In this document: piece by piece, positions 44,245 to 64,000 of the stretch
Layout: every line of letters begins with the position of its first letter
Position numbering within the stretch: position 1 is the first letter of the stretch
NCBI GenBank assembly: GCA_948144175.1
Contig: CANXME010002181.1
Span: forward strand, 2,170,001 to 2,234,000
Direction: 5' to 3'
DNA length: 64,000 bases
From: Closterium sp. NIES-65
Taxonomy: Eukaryota; Streptophyta; Zygnematophyceae; Desmidiales; Closteriaceae
Translations under genes and position numbers: made by a program
Notes under the pieces: model-generated
Seen by the model: only the letters and a program-made list of their open reading frames with translations
What the model was told of the DNA's origin: nothing
The model's database searches: none

Positions 44245-44830
44245 TGAGACTGACCTGAGACTGATCTGAGACCGATCTGAGACTGATCTGAGACTGATCT
44301 GAGACTGATCTGAGACTGATATGAGACTGATCTGAGACTGACCTGAGATTGATCTGAGACTGATCTGAGACTGACCTGAGGATGACCTGAGACTGACCTG
44401 AGACTGATCTGAGACTGATCTGAGACTGATCTGAGACTGACCTGAGACTGACCTGAGATTGATCTGAGACTGATCTGAGACTGATCTGAGACTGATCTGA
44501 GACTGATCTGAGACTGACCTGAGATTGATCTGAGACTGATCTGAGACTGATCTGAGACTGATCTGAGACTGATCTGAGACTGATCTGAGACTGACCTGAG
44601 ACTGATCTGAGACTGATCAGAGACTGACCTGAGGATGACCTGAGACTGACATGAGATTGATCTGAGACTGATCTGAGACTGATCTGAGACTGGCCTGAGA
44701 CTGACCTGAGACTGACTTGAGACTGACCTGAGACTGACGTGAGACCGACCTGAGACTGACCTGAGACTGACCTGAGACTCACGTAGGACTGACCTGAGAC
44801 TCACCTAAGACTGACCTGAGACTGACCCGT
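44245..44830. repeat. 11-bp tandem repeat, about 53 copies
   Basis: The unit TGAGACTGATC, mostly with TGATC or TGACC endings, runs for almost 600 bp and ends just before the LRR exon. Because 11 is not a multiple of three, every frame repeats each 33 bp. Minus-strand frames stay open and read SLRSVSDQSQI repeats, which are an artefact of the repeat. Confidence 0.95.
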
Positions 44831-44854
44831 GACTCACCTACTACTGGACCTTGA

Positions 44855-46615
44855 GGAAGAAGACTGCTATGGGCAACCACCAAGGGCTTGGAATGGTTCT
44901 TTCGAAAGCTTCCTGAGTTGGAACAGCTTATCCTCTTTTGCCTTCACCTGAAATCGGAGCTACCAAATTCCTTTTTCCGTTTACGGTGTCTGCACACCCT
45001 TCTTTTCACCGACACTTCAGCCATGAAGAAACCTGGATTCACCAACCTAACTGCCCTGACCACCCTTTACGTTGGCTGCCCCATGAACCATCTGCGCCTC
45101 TCCATCCTGCTTCACCTCCCACGACTCGCTCACCTGTCCACCTCCGCCCCTCTCCAGACTGATCTGTTGGCTGATGCTGCAAGCGTGACACTGCGGGCTT
45201 GCCTGAAGTCATTCAGCTTTTTCAATCTGTGTCCTGTATTGGACAGCATCTTCTCGTTAACATCGCCATTTACTGGGCTAGAGGAGCTGCTGATCAGCTT
45301 CTGCAATGGGCCGGAGAGCCTTCCACACCACATTGGAGACGTTCTGCCGTGCCTTAGCAAGCTGACCATTTACGATTGCTACGGTTTCAATCACCTGCCT
45401 GAAAGTGTCACTTCTCTGAGTCGTTTGGAAAGCCTTATCCTTTATAACCATTTCAGGAGATTTATTTTACCTAGCAACTTTGGTCACCTGCCTGGCCTCA
45501 AACTGCTGGTGCTGGAGAGTTTGAGTTTCACCGAACTCCCTCCTTCCTTCTGTCGTCTCACATCGCTTGGGACACTTTTTCTTGTTGGTTGTCTCCAGCT
45601 GCCAGCAGGGTTCTGCCGCCTCACAGCTCTCAAGGCGCTCTCCTTCTCAAGATTGCAGCATCTCGTCTTGCCCGAGGACGTTGGGGCTCTTGGACATCTT
45701 GAGGCTCTCAAGTTGCATGACTTCCAGGACCTGCCCCTTCCGGCTTCCTTCACCGAGTTATCTTCCTTGACGAGCCTTGAGCTGAATCGATGCGGTGGTA
45801 TCCATCTTCCGGAAGCTTTGGGAGAGCTGAGCAGCCTACTGGAGCTGAAGTTTGTTGATCTTTCAATCAGCACGCTTCCTAGCTCGCTGACATGGCTTAC
45901 AAGACTTGAGGCATTGGAGGTCAGAGGGTGCAGCTGGCTCTCAGAAGTACCCTCAAGGCTGGATACGCTCGTGAAGCTCAAGAGGCTCGAAATGTTGGCA
46001 TGTCCGCAGCTGAGTGAACCCTGTGCTGGTTTGCCCCCCTCTCTTGAGAGCCTCAGCTTGGGGCCCTTCAAGGAAGGCTCTTTTCATGTGGTGGACATCT
46101 CGCACTTGACGCAGCTGAGGGTGCTGAAGCTCAACCGCATTGGGGTGCAATGCGGGCCTGCAGTGAGCAGCAGAGTTTTGTGTCTGCAGCAGCTGGAGCA
46201 GCTGGAGATGCATGTGGAAAGCGGCAATCAGCAGCTTCCAGTCCCCCTCACCTTTCTCCCTCGCCTGCGCAGCTTGCTCATAGATGCACCAGGTGTATGC
46301 AGTCTCCCGGAAAACATGGGGGCAGCGTTGTCGCAGCTGCGACAGCTGCAGCTTCTGTCATGGTCACAGGAGGAGCTGCCAGGCAGCATAGTCGGGATCA
46401 GAAAGCTGACGTCGCTTAAGCTTCGTGCACCTCGGCTGGTGGCGCTACCTCAGGGCATGAGCTGCTTGGCTCGGCTGCGAAAATTGGAGCTGGTTGACTG
46501 CGACACCTTGCAGCACCTCCCTGAATGCCTCACCCAGCTGCACCACCTCATACTGTGGCACACCCCCATCCGCTCCCTCCCTGCGAATCTCGTGCAGCTA
46601 GCTGAACAGCCTTGA
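44855..46615 (+). CDS. Large LRR exon, intracellular (resistance-protein-like) type
   Basis: An open frame of about 585 codons follows an in-frame stop at 44852 and has no ATG until 45023, although the repeat pattern begins near 44900. The exon therefore probably starts by splicing (AG just before 44856). It holds about 20 LRRs of 22-24 residues of the type LPxxFxxLxxLxxLxLxxC, for example LPSNFGHLPGLKLLVLE and LPEALGELSSLLELKFVD. This cytosolic style is known from plant NB-LRR immune receptors and related LRR proteins. No NB-ARC, TIR, kinase, signal peptide or membrane segment is visible. The frame ends LAEQP at 46615, but another frame continues LRR-like (SEAVTRLKSLQS) to about 46690, so the true end may be further on or the gene may have shifted frame. 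A 769-bp MITE lies 110 bp after the stop. Confidence 0.72.
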   Translation, partial: GRRLLWATTKGLEWFFRKLPELEQLILFCLHLKSELPNSFFRLRCLHTLLFTDTSAMKKPGFTNLTALTTLYVGCPMNHLRLSILLHLPRLAHLSTSAPLQTDLLADAASVTLRACLKSFSFFNLCPVLDSIFSLTSPFTGLEELLISFCNGPESLPHHIGDVLPCLSKLTIYDCYGFNHLPESVTSLSRLESLILYNHFRRFILPSNFGHLPGLKLLVLESLSFTELPPSFCRLTSLGTLFLVGCLQLPAGFCRLTALKALSFSRLQHLVLPEDVGALGHLEALKLHDFQDLPLPASFTELSSLTSLELNRCGGIHLPEALGELSSLLELKFVDLSISTLPSSLTWLTRLEALEVRGCSWLSEVPSRLDTLVKLKRLEMLACPQLSEPCAGLPPSLESLSLGPFKEGSFHVVDISHLTQLRVLKLNRIGVQCGPAVSSRVLCLQQLEQLEMHVESGNQQLPVPLTFLPRLRSLLIDAPGVCSLPENMGAALSQLRQLQLLSWSQEELPGSIVGIRKLTSLKLRAPRLVALPQGMSCLARLRKLELVDCDTLQHLPECLTQLHHLILWHTPIRSLPANLVQLAEQP

Positions 46616-46717
46616 CTCGGCTGGTCTTCTGCACGTGGAGACCCTCTCAGAGGCCGTGACTCGGTTGAAGTCACTGCAGTCCTCAGAGGTTGCTTGCAAT
46701 GTCTCAGTGCTGGCCCG
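46616..46717 (+). pseudogene. Possible out-of-frame 3' continuation of the LRR exon
   Basis: Read in a different frame from the LRR exon, this encodes LLHVETLSEAVTRLKSLQS, which fits another LRR. It suggests either a frame change near the end of the exon or an alternative end. It runs directly to the insertion site of the MITE at 46726. Confidence 0.35.
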
Positions 46718-46725
46718 TGTCAGCC

Positions 46726-47494
46726 TAAGTTGGTCATTTACGCCATTTCAACCCACGTACACGTAACGTACGCGTACATGTACGTTTACGTGTACGTACG
46801 CATACGTACGTGTACGTACGCATACATACGTGTACGTACGCCGGGCAGGTCAGAAAAAAAAATCCGCGATAAATTTCTTTGAAAACGGTTTTCGAAAAAC
46901 TAAAGAATAAAAAAGCTTTCGACGACCTGTGCTCTGTTTGCGTGTTAGCAAACGGCGCGACGCTTTTCAAAGTAGTAATGTACGAAACAGGAATGTTGCT
47001 AGCTAGGGTTGCTATGGTGTGGCGACTACCCTACGTACTATGTCGACTAAGGCGGTAGAAACTACTTAAGCTAAGTCCGTCGAGAGAGGAAGGGAGGAAA
47101 TTGTGGTGGGAGTAGATCTGAATGTGTGCAAACTGTTCGCGATAGAACATTGCGAACAGTTTGACTCAGATCGCGATTGCTTCGTTTGCAAGGTAAGCGA
47201 ATGTCGCCCGCTCGGCAGTTTCGTCACCGCCGAGCTTCACTGGTTCCGGCAAATCCCAACTTCGAGTCAAACCAATTCGCCGAGTCGAATCTAAATTTAC
47301 ACTACATGATGGAATGTTTACACTATATGATGGAAATCATGATTATGAGGGAGAAGTATAGAGAAAATATACATATTCGGGCAGCACAGATTTTTTTCAC
47401 CTGCCCGTACGTTAGGCCTCCAACTTAACAGCCGCGTAAACGTACGTACCCGTACACGTACGTACGTAAACGTAAACGTAAATGACCAACTAAG
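46726..47494. mobile_element. hAT-type MITE, CTAAGTTGG ends, TACGTACG repeats
   Basis: The left end is CTAAGTTGGTCATTTACG and the right end, as complement, is CTTAGTTGGTCATTTACG. A perfect 8-bp duplication GTGTCAGC lies at 46718-46725 and 47495-47502. Dense GTACGTACG and CGTAAACG motifs lie just inside both ends, followed by CGGGCAGG plus A-run blocks (about 46841-46862 and 47378-47406 inverted). The end sequence and internal block match the element at 4116-4794, while the subterminal motif does not. It inserted just past the LRR exon. Confidence 0.85.
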
Positions 47495-47502
47495 GTGTCA
47501 GC

Positions 47503-48286
47503 AAGGTGCCTTTAGAATAGGTCCTGCACCTGTGAAGGTGGAGCTAGGGAAGATGGAGTGCATGGTCTGGATGGGCTGCACCCGTGAAGCTGGCAATGAA
47601 GCTTGTGGCAGGGGCGATGGTACTGTGTAGGGGCTTGTAGCATGCTCTCTGATCTTGCTTGCCTTGCACCAACATCTAAATGTTCTCACTGTGACATCCG
47701 AGTTCTGAGATACTACCGTCAGCCCCCGGATAGAAGCGCCCCTGGGGTTGTAATAAAACACTGTTTTTTTAGGGGGTGCGCTTATAATTGAGGATTTTTA
47801 CAAGCGCCGGCGTCTATAAAATGGCAAATGTGAAATATGTTTTACATGTAATTGAAGCTCTTCTAAAAGGGGATTCAATCCCCATCCAGAACGTTCCTAC
47901 CCGTGCATGAAAAACGCGTCAAATGGCCAACAAGGCGTGTCATCACGGCCGCCACGCCTTGTTGGCCTGGCCAGATTCATCGTACCCTATCTCGCGCATG
48001 CTAGCGCACACGGTGTTTAGTGTGCGACTGCCCAATCAGGGTTGAATGCCATGCCAACCACGGCGCTGTACAACCACGAAAGGTTCATATGCGGCAAGAT
48101 TCCTTGCCACCGAGGCTTCGACCCCACCACATCAGCTCCTCTACGGGGATATCTTGACAGTTCCCCCATTTCCCTGCAGAGGAACTCGGGCCGCGAAGTT
48201 GGAGGGGTCTCGGGCGAGGGTTTCAAACAGGCTTCGTTCTCGCCCTTTTTTCCAGTTTTCTTGTTTTCTCTCGGCCTGCCTCTGCC
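47503..48286. other. Intergenic; hairpin and possible promoter of the transposase gene
   Basis: Contains a 15-bp perfect inverted repeat (GGCCAACAAGGCGTG at 47925-47939 with its complement at 47953-47967) and a TATAAAA string at 47815-47821 that could serve the transposase gene starting at 48287. The outer end of the pogo-type element was not located. Confidence 0.35.
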
Positions 48287-63966
<15,680 letters not shown>

Positions 63967-64000
63967 GTTGTGTAGGTAGAGTAGAAATGTGTAGGATTCG

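Noticed and set aside
43964-44804. Proteins of SLRSVSDQSQ repeats on the minus strand
   Set aside because: They are direct translations of the 11-bp tandem repeat, open in several frames, with no start context or conserved flank.
47815-47821. TATA box for the transposase gene
   Set aside because: TATAAAA is present but about 470 bp from the start codon, with no transcript evidence; it is mentioned only as a possibility.

Overview
This 64 kb window looks like nuclear DNA of a plant-lineage eukaryote. Genes are split by GT-AG introns, four leucine-rich repeats (LRRs) are each encoded by their own 72-bp exon (a plant receptor-gene habit), and four Ty1/copia elements use initiator-Met tRNA-type primer sites. 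Copia elements, many small hAT-type elements, a pogo-type transposase and large microsatellites together suggest a streptophyte alga or early land plant. This is inference; no ribosomal or organelle marker is present.

Layout: 1-6.8 kb is a host LRR receptor-like gene on the minus strand. Its introns carry a hAT-like element that itself holds two smaller elements. 7649-13658 is a copia element on the minus strand, bounded by GTCGG target duplications. 13.7-29.6 kb is gene-poor and dominated by polypurine/polypyrimidine tracts, a GAA/GAG microsatellite, a duplicated 0.4 kb block, three small DNA elements, one probable glycosyltransferase exon and two weak candidates for secreted or hypothetical proteins. 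29.6-42.3 kb is an old broken copia element split by a young relative (33933-41335) whose two 132-bp LTRs are identical. 43.3-44.8 kb holds two minisatellites. 44.9-46.6 kb is a large LRR exon on the plus strand, followed at once by a 769-bp hAT-like element. 48.3-64 kb is one pogo/Tigger-type transposase gene on the plus strand. It is split by a roughly 5.9 kb composite insertion (with CAA/CAG microsatellites and a small non-autonomous copia relative) and by a 7.6 kb copia element, one of whose LTRs carries a probable solo LTR.

The window is mainly a record of layered transposition, and exact target-site duplications at most junctions let the nesting order be read. Host coding content that I can support is the two LRR loci and, less surely, one nucleotide-sugar glycosyltransferase exon. 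The most unusual signals are (i) small elements sharing CTAWGTTG ends and a GGGCAGG/poly-A core while the repeats just inside the ends differ in motif from copy to copy, (ii) a non-autonomous LTR element sharing its 3' tail and priming tract with the young copia, and (iii) the exact 72-bp one-repeat-per-exon LRR structure.
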